Source: CAZNPW01 sp964575185
Lineage (GTDB): Bacteria > Pseudomonadota > Alphaproteobacteria > Rhodobacterales > Rhodobacteraceae
Length of the DNA: 64,000 bases
Direction of reading: 5' to 3'
Assembly: GCA_964575185.1 (NCBI GenBank)
Contig: CAZNPW010000008.1
Location: 1 to 64,000, forward strand
Shown here piece by piece: positions 16,542 to 24,602 of this stretch; the stretch's first letter is position 1; every line of letters begins with the position of its first letter. Below the pieces are notes generated by a model. It saw only the letters and a program-made list of their open reading frames with translations. It searched no databases and was not told the DNA's origin. The translations under genes were made by a program, and so were the position numbers.

Positions 16542-17366
16542 ATGTCCGACCGCCTGCGCACGGCCCTGCTGCTCGCTCCCGCGGTCGCCACCTTGGGCGC
16601 GCTCTTCGCAGGCGGGCTCGCCATCGCCGCCTGGCGGTCGCTCGACACGCCCGTGCCGTTCGGGGCCTACCGCGCGATCCTGGCCGACCCCGGTTTCCTG
16701 CGGTCGCTCGGCCTCTCGCTCTGGATCGCCGCGGCCTCGACGGCGCTGTCGGCGCTGATCGCCCTGCCGCTCGCGCTGATGCTGCGCCGCCGCTTCGCGG
16801 GCCGCGGCCCCCTGCACGTCCTGCTGAACCTGAACCTGACCGTCCCCCACGTCGTCGGCGCCTTCGGCATCCTGTATCTCTTCGGCCAGTCGGGCCTCCT
16901 CGCCCGTCTCGCCTGGCACGCGGGCCTCATCACCCGCCCGGCCGAGTTCCCCGTGCTCGTCCAGGATCCCTGGGCGATCGGCATCCTCCTCCACTACACC
17001 TGGAAAGAGGCGCCCTTCATCGCCCTGATCCTGCTCGCCCGCCTGAGGGCGATGGGCGACGACCAGGCCGCGGCCGCCCGCTCGCTCGGGGCCTCGCCCT
17101 GGCAGGCCTTCCGCCACGTGACCCTGCCGCAGCTTCTGCCAAGCCTCGCCGCCGCCGCGCTGATCGTCTTCGCCTTCGGCTTCGGCACCTACGAGGTGCC
17201 GCTCCTGCTCGGCGCGTCCTCGCCGCGGGCGCTTCCCGTCACCGCCTGGCAGGCATGGGCCGACACCGACCTCGCCGCGCGCCCGCAGGCCATGGCGATG
17301 GGCCTCGTCACCGCAGCCGTCGCGGGCCTCGTCACCGCGGCGCTGCTCCGGCTCCTGCGGCGATGA
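16542..17366 (+). CDS. ABC transporter permease, YnjC-like (first subunit)
   Basis: 274-residue inner-membrane permease of the YnjBCD-like importer. Hydrophobic segments begin at about residue 8, and the EAA-loop (ARSLGASPWQAFRHVTLPQL) for ATPase contact is clear. I use the ATG 16542 (MSDRLRTALLLA); the open frame upstream runs through the hairpin pair. E. coli YnjC is one long protein with two permease halves, whereas here the halves are separate genes; this and the next gene overlap by ATGA. Confidence 0.88.
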   Translation: MSDRLRTALLLAPAVATLGALFAGGLAIAAWRSLDTPVPFGAYRAILADPGFLRSLGLSLWIAAASTALSALIALPLALMLRRRFAGRGPLHVLLNLNLTVPHVVGAFGILYLFGQSGLLARLAWHAGLITRPAEFPVLVQDPWAIGILLHYTWKEAPFIALILLARLRAMGDDQAAAARSLGASPWQAFRHVTLPQLLPSLAAAALIVFAFGFGTYEVPLLLGASSPRALPVTAWQAWADTDLAARPQAMAMGLVTAAVAGLVTAALLRLLRR

Positions 17367-18160
17367 CCCGCCGCGCCCTGCCCGTGATCGGCGCGCTCCT
17401 GTCGCTCTGGCTGGTGCTGCCGCTGGTCCCCATGGCCATCGCCGCCTTCGGCCGCGGCTGGCGCTTCCCCGACCTTCTACCCCGGGCCGCCTCGCTCGCG
17501 GGCTGGCAGGCCGCGCTCGCCCCCCGCAGCGGGCTCGTGGAGGCGCTGGCGACCACCCTCGCCATCGCCGCGCTCGCGACACTCGGCGCGACGCTGATCG
17601 GCCTGCCCGCCGGCGCGGCGCTGGGACGCCGCCGCTTCCGCGGCCGGGGGCTGGTGCTCGCGCTGGTGACGGCCCCGCTGATCGTCCCCGCGATCGCCGT
17701 CGCGCCCGGCCTGCACGAGGCCTTCATCCGGGCCGGCCTGACGAACACGATCGGCGCCGTGGCGCTCGCCCATCTGATCCCGACGATCCCCTACATGACG
17801 CTCATCATGACCGCGGCCTTCGCGCGCCTCGACCCCGACCTCGCGGCCCAGGCGCGCACGCTCGGGGCCTCGCCCGCGCAGGCGTTCCGGCACGTCACCC
17901 TGCCCGCGCTGCGCCCGAGCCTTCTCGCCGGGGCGCTGTTCGTGTTCCTCGTCTCCTGGGGCCAGTATCTGCTCACGCTGATGATCGGCGGCGGCCGGGT
18001 GATGACGCTGCCGCTCCTGCTCAACGCCTTCGCCGCCTCCGGCCGCACCGACATCGCCGGGGCCGTCGCGCTCGTCACCATCCTGCCCGGCGCGCTGGTG
18101 GCGCTCCTCGCCGCCCGCGCCATCGCCGGCGCGCACGACGCCCTGACTCCCCCGCGATGA
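17363..18160 (+). CDS. ABC transporter permease, YnjC-like (second subunit)
   Basis: 265-residue membrane permease, partner of the preceding gene. Its EAA-loop is ARTLGASPAQAFRHVTLPAL, nearly the same wording as in the first permease, so the two probably arose by duplication. It starts at ATG 17363, overlapping the previous stop (ATGA), and ends overlapping the ATPase start (ATGA). A very long open frame that includes it begins in the wrong frame of the binding protein. Confidence 0.88.
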   Translation: MTRRALPVIGALLSLWLVLPLVPMAIAAFGRGWRFPDLLPRAASLAGWQAALAPRSGLVEALATTLAIAALATLGATLIGLPAGAALGRRRFRGRGLVLALVTAPLIVPAIAVAPGLHEAFIRAGLTNTIGAVALAHLIPTIPYMTLIMTAAFARLDPDLAAQARTLGASPAQAFRHVTLPALRPSLLAGALFVFLVSWGQYLLTLMIGGGRVMTLPLLLNAFAASGRTDIAGAVALVTILPGALVALLAARAIAGAHDALTPPR

Positions 18161-19188
18161 GCCGGCTCGACCTCCACGACCTGACCCACGCCCGGCCGGG
18201 CCACCCCGCCACGCCGGACGGCATCTCACTGGCCGTTCCGGCAGGGACGCTGACCGCGCTCCTCGGCCCCTCGGGCTGCGGCAAGACCACCACGCTGCGG
18301 CTGATCGCCGGGCTCCTCGCGCCGACCTCCGGCGACATCCGCATCGACGGCCGCTCGATCCTGCCCTTGCCGCCCGAACGCCGCGGCACCGTGCTCGCCT
18401 TCCAGGCCGGGGTGCTGTTCCCCCACATGACCGTCGCCGACAACGTGGGCTTCGCGCTCAGGATGCGCGGCCTGCCCGCGCGCGAGATCGCGCGGCGCGC
18501 CGAAGCGATGCTCGCCCGCGTCGACCTCGCGGGCAGCGGCCCGCGCCTGCCCGCGCAGCTCTCGGGCGGCCAGCAGCAGCGCGTCGCGCTCGCCCGGGCG
18601 CTGCTGGCCGACCCCCGCGTGCTCCTGCTCGACGAGCCGCTGTCGAACCTCGACCCCACCCTGCGCGACGACATGCGCGCGCTGATCCGCGCGATGCAGG
18701 CCGACCTCGGCACCACCACGCTGATGGTCACCCACGACCGCGACGACGCGCTCGCGCTCGCCGCCCGCACCGCGCTGATGCTCGGCGGGCGCATCGCGCA
18801 GGAGGGCAGCCCGCAGGACCTGTTCCTGCGCCCCGCGACCCGCGCGGTCGCGGCCTTCTTCGGCGGGCGCAACTTCATCGCAGGGCAGGTCGCGGGCGGC
18901 GTCCTCGCCACCCCCCTCGGCCCCCTGGCACTGCCGCCCGGCGTCCCCGACGGCCCCGCCACCGTGACGATCCGGCCCGAGGCGCTGTCGCTCCTCCCCG
19001 GCCCCAACCCCGTCACCGCGCGCCTGACCGACCGCAGCTTCCGCGGCCCGCTCACGCATCTGACGCTCGCCGCCGCGGGCCTCGACCTTTACGCCGCGGT
19101 GCCCGAAGGTGCCGCCGCCGCGCTGACCCCGGGGGCCGAGGTCACGCTCTCCCTCCCGCCCCGGGCGCTGTGGCTGCTGCCCGGCTAG
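18157..19188 (+). CDS. ABC transporter ATP-binding protein, YnjD/PotA-like
   Basis: 343-residue ATPase of the importer. Walker A GPSGCGKT at residues 37-44, signature LSGGQQQR from 135, Walker B LLLDEP near 156-161, switch His near 193. Unlike E. coli YnjD it carries a C-terminal TOBE-like regulatory domain (from about residue 235). Its last bases overlap the convergent SDR gene: the CTAG at 19185-19188 supplies stop codons for both strands. Confidence 0.92.
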   Translation: MSRLDLHDLTHARPGHPATPDGISLAVPAGTLTALLGPSGCGKTTTLRLIAGLLAPTSGDIRIDGRSILPLPPERRGTVLAFQAGVLFPHMTVADNVGFALRMRGLPAREIARRAEAMLARVDLAGSGPRLPAQLSGGQQQRVALARALLADPRVLLLDEPLSNLDPTLRDDMRALIRAMQADLGTTTLMVTHDRDDALALAARTALMLGGRIAQEGSPQDLFLRPATRAVAAFFGGRNFIAGQVAGGVLATPLGPLALPPGVPDGPATVTIRPEALSLLPGPNPVTARLTDRSFRGPLTHLTLAAAGLDLYAAVPEGAAAALTPGAEVTLSLPPRALWLLPG

Positions 19189-19925
19189 CCGCGCCCGACG
19201 AAGGGCATCTTCGTCGCCATCACCGTCATCGCCAGCACGTTGGCCGACAAGGGCAGCCCCGCCATGTGCAGCACCGCCCGCGCGACCTCGGCCACATCCA
19301 TCACCGGCTCGGGGCGGATGCCGCCGTCGGCCTGCGGCACACCCTGCGTCATCGGCGCGGCCATCCCGGTCAGCGCATTGCCGATGTCGATCTGCCCGCA
19401 GGCGATGTCGAACGGCCGCCCGTCCAGCGCGATCGTCTTCGTCAGGCCCGAAACCCCGTGCTTGCTCGCCGTATAGGGCGCCGACCCCGGGCGCGGCGCC
19501 TGCGCGCTGATCGAGCCGTTGTTGATGATCCGCCCGCCCTGCGGCACCTGCGCCCGCATCTGCCGGAAGGCCGCCCGCGCGCACAGGAACGCGCCGGTCA
19601 GGTTCACCTCCACCACCTGCCGCCAGACCTCCACCGGCGTCTCATCGATCGTGCGCGACGGCGAGAAGAGCCCCGCATTGTTGAACAGCACGTCCACCCG
19701 CCCGAACCGCGCGACCACCGCGGCAAAGGCCGCATCCACCGCCGCCTCATCGGTCACGTCGCACGCCACGCACAGCGCCTGCGGATGCCCCTCCGCCGCC
19801 GCCTCGAGCGCCTGCGCCCGCCGCCCGAGCAGCGCAACCCCGTCCCCCTGCGCCAGGAACGCCCTCGCCACCGCCCGCCCGATCCCGGACCCCGCGCCGG
19901 TGACGATCACGACCTTCCCGCTCAC
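19185..19925 (-). CDS. SDR-family oxidoreductase coupled to vapC
   Basis: 246-residue short-chain dehydrogenase. TGAGSGIG at residues 9-16, NNAG at 82-85, catalytic Ser138/Tyr151/Lys155 (YTASK). The start is a GTG (19923-19925) that overlaps the vapC stop codon as GTGA, so it is translated from the same message as the toxin-antitoxin pair. Its 3' end overlaps the convergent ABC ATPase gene by 4 nt. The substrate is unknown; the C-terminus (MATKMPFVGRG) lacks the usual DGG motif seen in the other SDRs of this window. Confidence 0.9.
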   Translation of the reverse strand: MSGKVVIVTGAGSGIGRAVARAFLAQGDGVALLGRRAQALEAAAEGHPQALCVACDVTDEAAVDAAFAAVVARFGRVDVLFNNAGLFSPSRTIDETPVEVWRQVVEVNLTGAFLCARAAFRQMRAQVPQGGRIINNGSISAQAPRPGSAPYTASKHGVSGLTKTIALDGRPFDIACGQIDIGNALTGMAAPMTQGVPQADGGIRPEPVMDVAEVARAVLHMAGLPLSANVLAMTVMATKMPFVGRG

Positions 19926-20299
19926 GGGGCTACCACCCGCGGTGCCCCCTGCGCGATGAAGGCGCGGTCGAAGGTCACGACATCGGCGCAGCCCGCCGCC
20001 CGCACCAGATGCAGCGCATCGGCCAGATCCATGCCCGCATCGGCCAGCCGCAGCGCCTCTTCGACCCTCGCCGCATCCTCGACCGTCACGGTCGGCTCGC
20101 CGCCGAAGGCGCGCAGGGCCATCGCCACCTCGCCCGCGCCGAACCCGTAGGCCGCCCGCAGGACCCAGGCCGTCTCCAGCACGACCGTGACGGGCACGAA
20201 CACCGCATGACCCGCGACCAGCGCGCGCGCCTGCGGCGACTGCACCGGATCGTCCCCGGTCAGGTAGCGGACGACGATGTTCGTATCAATCGCGCGCAC
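19922..20299 (-). CDS. vapC: VapC-type PIN-domain ribonuclease toxin
   Basis: 125-residue PIN-domain protein starting with GTG (VRAIDTNIVVRYLTGDD). The acidic metal-binding residues are kept: Asp5 in AIDTN, Glu in LETAWVL, and the late aspartates in AGMDLADALHL and VVTFDRAF. VapC toxins cut tRNA or rRNA and are held by their antitoxin. The start lies 14 nt inside the antitoxin gene. The longer frame upstream is an antitoxin shadow. Confidence 0.9.
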   Translation of the reverse strand: MRAIDTNIVVRYLTGDDPVQSPQARALVAGHAVFVPVTVVLETAWVLRAAYGFGAGEVAMALRAFGGEPTVTVEDAARVEEALRLADAGMDLADALHLVRAAGCADVVTFDRAFIAQGAPRVVAP

Positions 20300-20549
20300 G
20301 CCGCCGGGCCTCCGCCAGGACCGCCGCGTCCATCGCATCCAGCGGCAGCGGAGGTCCTCCGCGCCGCAGCACGCCATAGGCCGCTCCCGGTGCGCCCTTC
20401 GCAAAGGCCGGCGCGGGCTTCAGCAGCACCCCCTCGGCCGTCTCCTCCACCACCAACCGCACCCCGGCCCCCCAGCCGCGCCGGTCGCGGATGGACTTGG
20501 GCAGGATGACCTGCCCCTTGGTGGACATCCGCGTGGTCGCATCGGTCAT
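20286..20549 (-). CDS. vapB: VapB-type antitoxin (SpoVT-AbrB fold)
   Basis: 87-residue antitoxin. The N-terminal SpoVT/AbrB DNA-binding segment is clear (MSTKGQVILPKSIRDRRGW), and the C-terminal tail (LPLDAMDAAVLAEARRRARD) would wrap the toxin. I use ATG 20547-20549; upstream codons of the open frame are unsupported. It overlaps vapC by 14 nt, the classic antitoxin-first arrangement, and likely represses its own promoter at the GTAAGA repeats just upstream. Confidence 0.88.
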   Translation of the reverse strand: MTDATTRMSTKGQVILPKSIRDRRGWGAGVRLVVEETAEGVLLKPAPAFAKGAPGAAYGVLRRGGPPLPLDAMDAAVLAEARRRARD

Positions 20550-20560
20550 GCAGGGCCTGA

Positions 20561-20580
20561 AGTAAGACACAGGTAAGATA
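20561..20580. promoter_or_regulatory. Candidate vapBC operator (direct repeats)
   Basis: Two GTAAGA direct repeats at 20562-20567 and 20573-20578, one helical turn apart (11 bp), 12 nt upstream of the vapB start in an AT-richer patch. The position suits autorepression by VapB. Inferred from position only. Confidence 0.4.
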
Positions 20581-20609
20581 GCGCGGGACACCCTACCCCG
20601 CAAGCCATC

Positions 20610-21707
20610 CTATCCCCCGAACAGAAAGTGCATCACGTCCCCGTCCTGCACCACATACCCCTTGCCCTCGACGCGGAACCTGCCCGCCTCCTTGGCCCCC
20701 GCCTCGCCCTTGCCCGCCACATAATCCGCATAGCCCACCGTCTCGGCCCGGATGAACCCGCGCTCGAAGTCGCCGTGGATCACCCCCGCCGCCTGCGGGG
20801 CGAGCGTCCCCTTCGGGATCGTCCAGGCCCGCGTCTCCTTGGGGCCGGCGGTGAAGTAGGTCTGCAGCCCCAGCAGGTCGTAGCCCGCCCGGATCAGCCG
20901 GTCCAACCCCGCCTCGGCCAGCCCCATCTCCGCCAGGAACAGCGCCGCCTCCGCCTCGGGCAGCTGCGCCAGCTCCTCCTCGATCCGCGCGCTGATGACG
21001 ACGACCCCGGCCCCCTGCGCGGCGGCCATCGCGGCCACCCGTCCGGTCCATGCGTTGCCCGTCGCGGCCTCGGCCTCGGCCACGTTGCAGACATAAAGGA
21101 CCGGTTTCGCGGTCAGAAGCTGCAACAGCCCCCAGGCCCGCCGGTCGTCCGCGGCCACCGCCACCGTCCGCGCCGACCGCCCGGCCTCGAGCGCCGCCTG
21201 CGCCGCGGCGAGCAAGCGGTCCTGGTCCGCCGCCTCCTTGTCCCCGCCCTTCAGCTTCCGCGCCAGGTTCGCCCGCCGCCGCTCGACCGATTCCAGATCC
21301 GCCAGCATCAGCTCGGTCTCGATCGTCTCGGCATCGGCGATGGGGTCGATCCGCCCCTCGACATGCGTGATGTCGCGGTCCTCGAAGCAGCGCAGCACAT
21401 GCGCCACCGCATCGCATTCGCGGATGTTGGCGAGGAACTGGTTCCCCAGCCCCTCCCCCTTGCTCGCCCCCCGCACCAGCCCCGCGATGTCCACGAAGGT
21501 CATCCGCGCCGGGATGACCTGCCTCGACCCCGCGATCCCCGCCAGCACCGCCAGCCGCGCATCGGGCACCGCGACCTCGCCCACGTTCGGCTCGATCGTG
21601 CAGAAGGGAAAGTTCGCCGCCTGCGCCGCCGCCGTCCGCGTCAGCGCGTTGAAGAGCGTGGACTTCCCCACGTTCGGCAGCCCCACGATCCCGATCTTCA
21701 GCGCCAT
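20610..21707 (-). CDS. ychF: Redox-regulated ATPase YchF (Obg-like, OLA1 family)
   Basis: 365-residue P-loop NTPase of the universally conserved YchF/OLA1 family, which binds ribosomes and hydrolyses ATP rather than GTP. Walker A GLPNVGKS at residues 9-16; the G4 position reads VCNVAE instead of NKxD, the known basis for ATP preference. A C-terminal TGS domain is present (TYFTAGPKETRAWTIPKG). It is divergent from the SDR at 21800 across a 92-nt gap. Confidence 0.97.
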   Translation of the reverse strand: MALKIGIVGLPNVGKSTLFNALTRTAAAQAANFPFCTIEPNVGEVAVPDARLAVLAGIAGSRQVIPARMTFVDIAGLVRGASKGEGLGNQFLANIRECDAVAHVLRCFEDRDITHVEGRIDPIADAETIETELMLADLESVERRRANLARKLKGGDKEAADQDRLLAAAQAALEAGRSARTVAVAADDRRAWGLLQLLTAKPVLYVCNVAEAEAATGNAWTGRVAAMAAAQGAGVVVISARIEEELAQLPEAEAALFLAEMGLAEAGLDRLIRAGYDLLGLQTYFTAGPKETRAWTIPKGTLAPQAAGVIHGDFERGFIRAETVGYADYVAGKGEAGAKEAGRFRVEGKGYVVQDGDVMHFLFGG

Positions 21708-21799
21708 CGCCGCCCGCCCCCGCTGTCCCGCGCCGTCCCTTACGGGCGCGCACCCGCAGGATCAAGGGAACAACCGCCCGCCCCGCCCGTTGCCGGTGC

Positions 21800-22540
21800 A
21801 TGGAAACCCCCGACCTCAAGGTCCTCGTCACCGGCGGCACCGGCGGCATCGGCAGCGCGACCGCCCGGCTCCTCGCCGCCGGCGGGGCCAGCGTCGCCAT
21901 CGCCGACCTCGACCTGCACCGCGGCCAGCAGCTCGCGCACGAGATCGGCCCGGCGGTGACCGCGCTCGCGCTCGACGTGACCGACGCCGCCGCCTGGGAC
22001 CAGACGGTCGCGCAGGCCGAAGAAGAGCTCGGCGGGCTCAACGCGCTCTTCAACAACGCAGGGATCGCGACCTACGGCACCACCGCCGACTGCGCCCCCG
22101 ACGCCTTCCGCCGCACCATCGACGTGAACCTGACGGGAGTCTTCCTCGGCATGCGCGCCGTGACCCCCGCGCTGCGCCGGGCGGGGGGCGGGGTGATCGT
22201 CAACACCTCCTCCACCGCCGGGATGCTGGGCTACCCCAACCTCATCGCCTACGTCGCCTCCAAATGGGCCGTCCGCGGCATGACCAAGGCCGCGGCGCTC
22301 GACCTCGGCCCCGACGGCATCCGCGTCGTCTCGGTCCACCCCGGCCCGGTCCGCACGCCCATGACCGAAGGCCTCTCCGACAGCGCCGTGGCAGGCCTGC
22401 CCCTCCCCCGCCTCGGCCAGCCGGAGGAGGTCGCCCGCCTCGTCCGCTTCCTGATGACCGAGGCCACCTGGTCCACCGGGTCCGAGTTCCTGATCGACGG
22501 CGGCGAAAGCATCGGCAAGCCGGTTGCCAAGCCCGGCTAG
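21800..22540 (+). CDS. SDR-family oxidoreductase
   Basis: 246-residue short-chain dehydrogenase. TGGTGGIG at residues 11-18, NNAG at 85-88, catalytic Ser138, Tyr151 and Lys155 (YVASK), and a C-terminal IDGGESIG. It looks like the 3-alpha-hydroxysteroid / cyclohexanol-dehydrogenase-like classical branch; the substrate is not predictable. It is 37 nt upstream of trpA in the same direction and may share its transcript. Confidence 0.9.
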   Translation: METPDLKVLVTGGTGGIGSATARLLAAGGASVAIADLDLHRGQQLAHEIGPAVTALALDVTDAAAWDQTVAQAEEELGGLNALFNNAGIATYGTTADCAPDAFRRTIDVNLTGVFLGMRAVTPALRRAGGGVIVNTSSTAGMLGYPNLIAYVASKWAVRGMTKAAALDLGPDGIRVVSVHPGPVRTPMTEGLSDSAVAGLPLPRLGQPEEVARLVRFLMTEATWSTGSEFLIDGGESIGKPVAKPG

Positions 22541-22577
22541 GCCGTGGCACACGGGCGGCCAGCAACCGCAGGCCACG

Positions 22578-23369
22578 ATGACCCGGATCGACGCCACCTT
22601 CGCCCGCCTCCGCGCGCAGCAGCGCAAGGCCTTCGTCGCCTACATCATGGCGGGCGACCCCGATACGGCCACCTCGCTCGCCATCATGCAGGCGCTGCCC
22701 GCCGCCGGGGTCGACATCATCGAACTGGGGCTTCCCTTCACCGACCCCATGGCCGACGGCCCGACGATCCAGCGCGCGGGCCAGCGGGCGCTCGACGCGG
22801 GCCAGACGCTCGACGCGACGCTGCAGATGGTCCGCGACTTCCGGGCCACCGACACGACCACGCCCGTCGTCCTGATGGGCTACTACAACCCGATCCATTC
22901 CCGCGGCGTCGACCGCTTCCTCGCCGACGCCCGCGCCGCCGGGATCGACGGCCTGATCGTCGTCGACCTGCCCCCCGAGGAAGACGCCGAGCTCTGCATC
23001 CCCGCGCAGGCCGCGGGCCTCAACTTCATCCGCCTCGCCACCCCCACGACCGACGACCGCCGCCTGCCGGCCGTGCTGCGGAACACCAGCGGTTTCGTCT
23101 ACTACGTCTCGATCACCGGCATCACCGGTGCCGCCGCCGCCCGGGCCGCCGATGTCGCCCCCGAGGTCGCGCGGATCAAGGCCGCGACCGACCTGCCCGT
23201 GATCGTGGGCTTCGGCATCTCCACCCCCGAGGCCGCCCGCGCCATCGCGGACGTGGCCGACGGAGCCGTCGTCGGCTCGGCCATCGTCGCGCTGATCGGC
23301 GAGGGCAAGTCGCCGGGCGAGGTCGCGGCCTTCGTCGCCACCCTCGCCGAGGGCGCCCACGCCGCCTGA
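22578..23369 (+). CDS. trpA: Tryptophan synthase alpha subunit
   Basis: 263-residue TIM barrel that splits indole-3-glycerol phosphate to indole and glyceraldehyde-3-phosphate. The catalytic Glu49 (IIELG) and Asp60 (PFTDPMADGP) fall at exactly the Salmonella positions; the phosphate-binding SITGITGA loop and late GFGIST are present. I start at ATG 22578, not 18 codons upstream. trpB is not in this window, so trpA is separate from the beta-subunit gene or the pair is split. Confidence 0.97.
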   Translation: MTRIDATFARLRAQQRKAFVAYIMAGDPDTATSLAIMQALPAAGVDIIELGLPFTDPMADGPTIQRAGQRALDAGQTLDATLQMVRDFRATDTTTPVVLMGYYNPIHSRGVDRFLADARAAGIDGLIVVDLPPEEDAELCIPAQAAGLNFIRLATPTTDDRRLPAVLRNTSGFVYYVSITGITGAAAARAADVAPEVARIKAATDLPVIVGFGISTPEAARAIADVADGAVVGSAIVALIGEGKSPGEVAAFVATLAEGAHAA

Positions 23370-23387
23370 AGCGGCGGGCGGGCGGCA

Positions 23388-23402
23388 CCGGCGAGCTGCC
23401 GG
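23388..23402. terminator. Hairpin between convergent trpA and marR-type gene
   Basis: CCGGC-GAGCT-GCCGG, a 5-bp GC stem in the 43-nt gap between two convergent stops. It could end transcription in both directions, although no U-tract is visible. Confidence 0.45.
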
Positions 23403-23412
23403 CCCGTCGGGG

Positions 23413-23865
23413 TCAGGCGCGGTCGCGCGCCTCGTCCATCTCGGCGCGGATGATCGACAGGTGGAAGGTCAGGTCGCCCAGGTCCGACAGCGGAAAGCAC
23501 TTGGCGATCCGGCGCACCTGCGGCCGCAGCCGGTCGATCGCGTCGTCGCGGAAGGCCCGGCCGGCGTCGGTGATCGTCACCACCTTGGACCGGCCGTCCT
23601 TCGGGTTGACGACCGTCGCCACATAGCCCGCGGCCTCCAGCACCGACAGGCTGTGCGTCATCGACGTCTTCGGCACCTGGAACGCGCGCGCCAGCGCCTG
23701 CGGCGTCTGGTGGTCCTTGACCCGCACCAGATGGTTCAGCACGGTGAACTGCGACACGGTGAACCCGTCGGGCAGCACCGCCTCGAACATCGCGCGGCTC
23801 AGCTGCGCGATGATCCCGACCTCGGTGAAGAAGGCGAACCATTTCGGGGTCGGATCGTCAGCCAT
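23413..23865 (-). CDS. MarR-family transcriptional regulator
   Basis: 150-residue winged-helix regulator. Helix-turn-helix around residues 46-75 (QTPQALARAFQVPKTSMTHSLSVLEAAGYV) and the wing with NPKDGRSKVVTITDAG. Its ATG overlaps the end of the upstream nitroreductase remnant, so it is the second cistron of that unit. The four-copy dyad array at 24451-24530 upstream of the unit is its likely binding site, making it autoregulated and also a likely controller of the divergent hydroxy-acid oxidase gene. Confidence 0.92.
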   Translation of the reverse strand: MADDPTPKWFAFFTEVGIIAQLSRAMFEAVLPDGFTVSQFTVLNHLVRVKDHQTPQALARAFQVPKTSMTHSLSVLEAAGYVATVVNPKDGRSKVVTITDAGRAFRDDAIDRLRPQVRRIAKCFPLSDLGDLTFHLSIIRAEMDEARDRA

Positions 23866-24431
23866 GCCTCAGGCGGGTCTCCAGCGGCCAGCGCGAGCTC
23901 GGGCCCGTGGCCGGGCCATAGCCGATGCGTGCCAGCATCTGAACCGTCCCGCCCGCCGCCGCAAGCCTTCCGTGCACCTGCGCGTAAAGCCCCGCCATCT
24001 CGGGATATTCCTGCAACGCCTGGCTCAGCGGAACCCCAGGCCCAGCGCCGTGCAGGCGAGGTTCACCCGCAGCCAGTCCGCCCCGGCGGCGAGCTGGTCG
24101 CCCCGCGTGTTGCCGGGGCTCACCAGCCACAGATGCCCCATCGCCGTGTCGGTATTGGCAAAGACCGCCGCCAGCCCCTGCCGGAAGGCGCTGCTCGTGG
24201 GGTCCGCCGCGCTGGCGCGGGTGAACAGGCCGAACAGCCGCAGCCCCTCGAACACCGGCCCGGTGAAGTCGATGCCGTCGAACGGCGCCTTCAGGCTGCG
24301 CCGGGCGGGAACCTGCGCGAACAGCGGGTCGGCCGCAGGCGGGGCCGGGGCGAACACCACCCACCCCTGGCGGTGGCGGCGAGCACGATGCCTCCGGTGG
24401 CGAGGGCGATGACGTTGCGGCGAGAGGTCAT
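23858..24431 (-). pseudogene. Nitroreductase-like (Acg family, Tat-exported) protein remnant
   Basis: Broken gene. The start (ATG 24429-24431, MTSRRNVIALATGG) encodes a twin-arginine signal, but the frame then fails near 24370. The second frame (24385 to about 24030) carries DPLFAQVPARRSLKAPFDG and HLWLVSPGNTRGDQLAAGA; a third frame ends the gene with PLSQALQEYPEMAGLYA and RWPLETRLRHG. Read together these are pieces of the FMN-binding Acg/nitroreductase-like family, with at least two frameshifts and, against a usual length near 370, a large internal deletion that removes most of the first FMN half. It sits directly ahead of the MarR gene. Confidence 0.78.
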
Positions 24432-24450
24432 GGCGCGTTCCTGCAAAACC

Positions 24451-24530
24451 GGTCCGATATCGCACCAGTTAGTGCGATTTCGCACTAGATAGTTCGATAT
24501 CGCACTAGTCAGTTCGATATCGAACCAGTT
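24451..24530. promoter_or_regulatory. Four-unit MarR-type operator array
   Basis: Four head-to-tail 20-bp units: 24451-24470, 24471-24490, 24491-24510 and 24511-24530. Each has a dyad core: CCGATATCGC, GTGCGATTTCGCAC, TTCGATATCGC and TTCGATATCGAA. It starts 20 nt upstream of the nitroreductase-remnant/marR unit and ends 72 nt before the divergent oxidase gene. The exact 20-bp period would place bound dimers on nearly the same DNA face. Confidence 0.85.
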
Positions 24531-24602
24531 TCAAGCCCCTGTTGCAGCCCCCTTTCGCGATGCCTAAAGTGGCCTGACCACTGGCGCGAGCGACCCCCTG
24601 AA

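Noticed and set aside
14871..17582. 903-codon minus-strand frame across the YnjB-like importer promoter and genes
   Set aside because: The opposite strand has clear binding-protein and permease sequences; this translation is Gly/Arg/Glu filler.
19922..20549. VapBC as the edge of a mobile element
   Set aside because: No integrase, transposase, tRNA or flanking repeats, and composition matches the chromosome.
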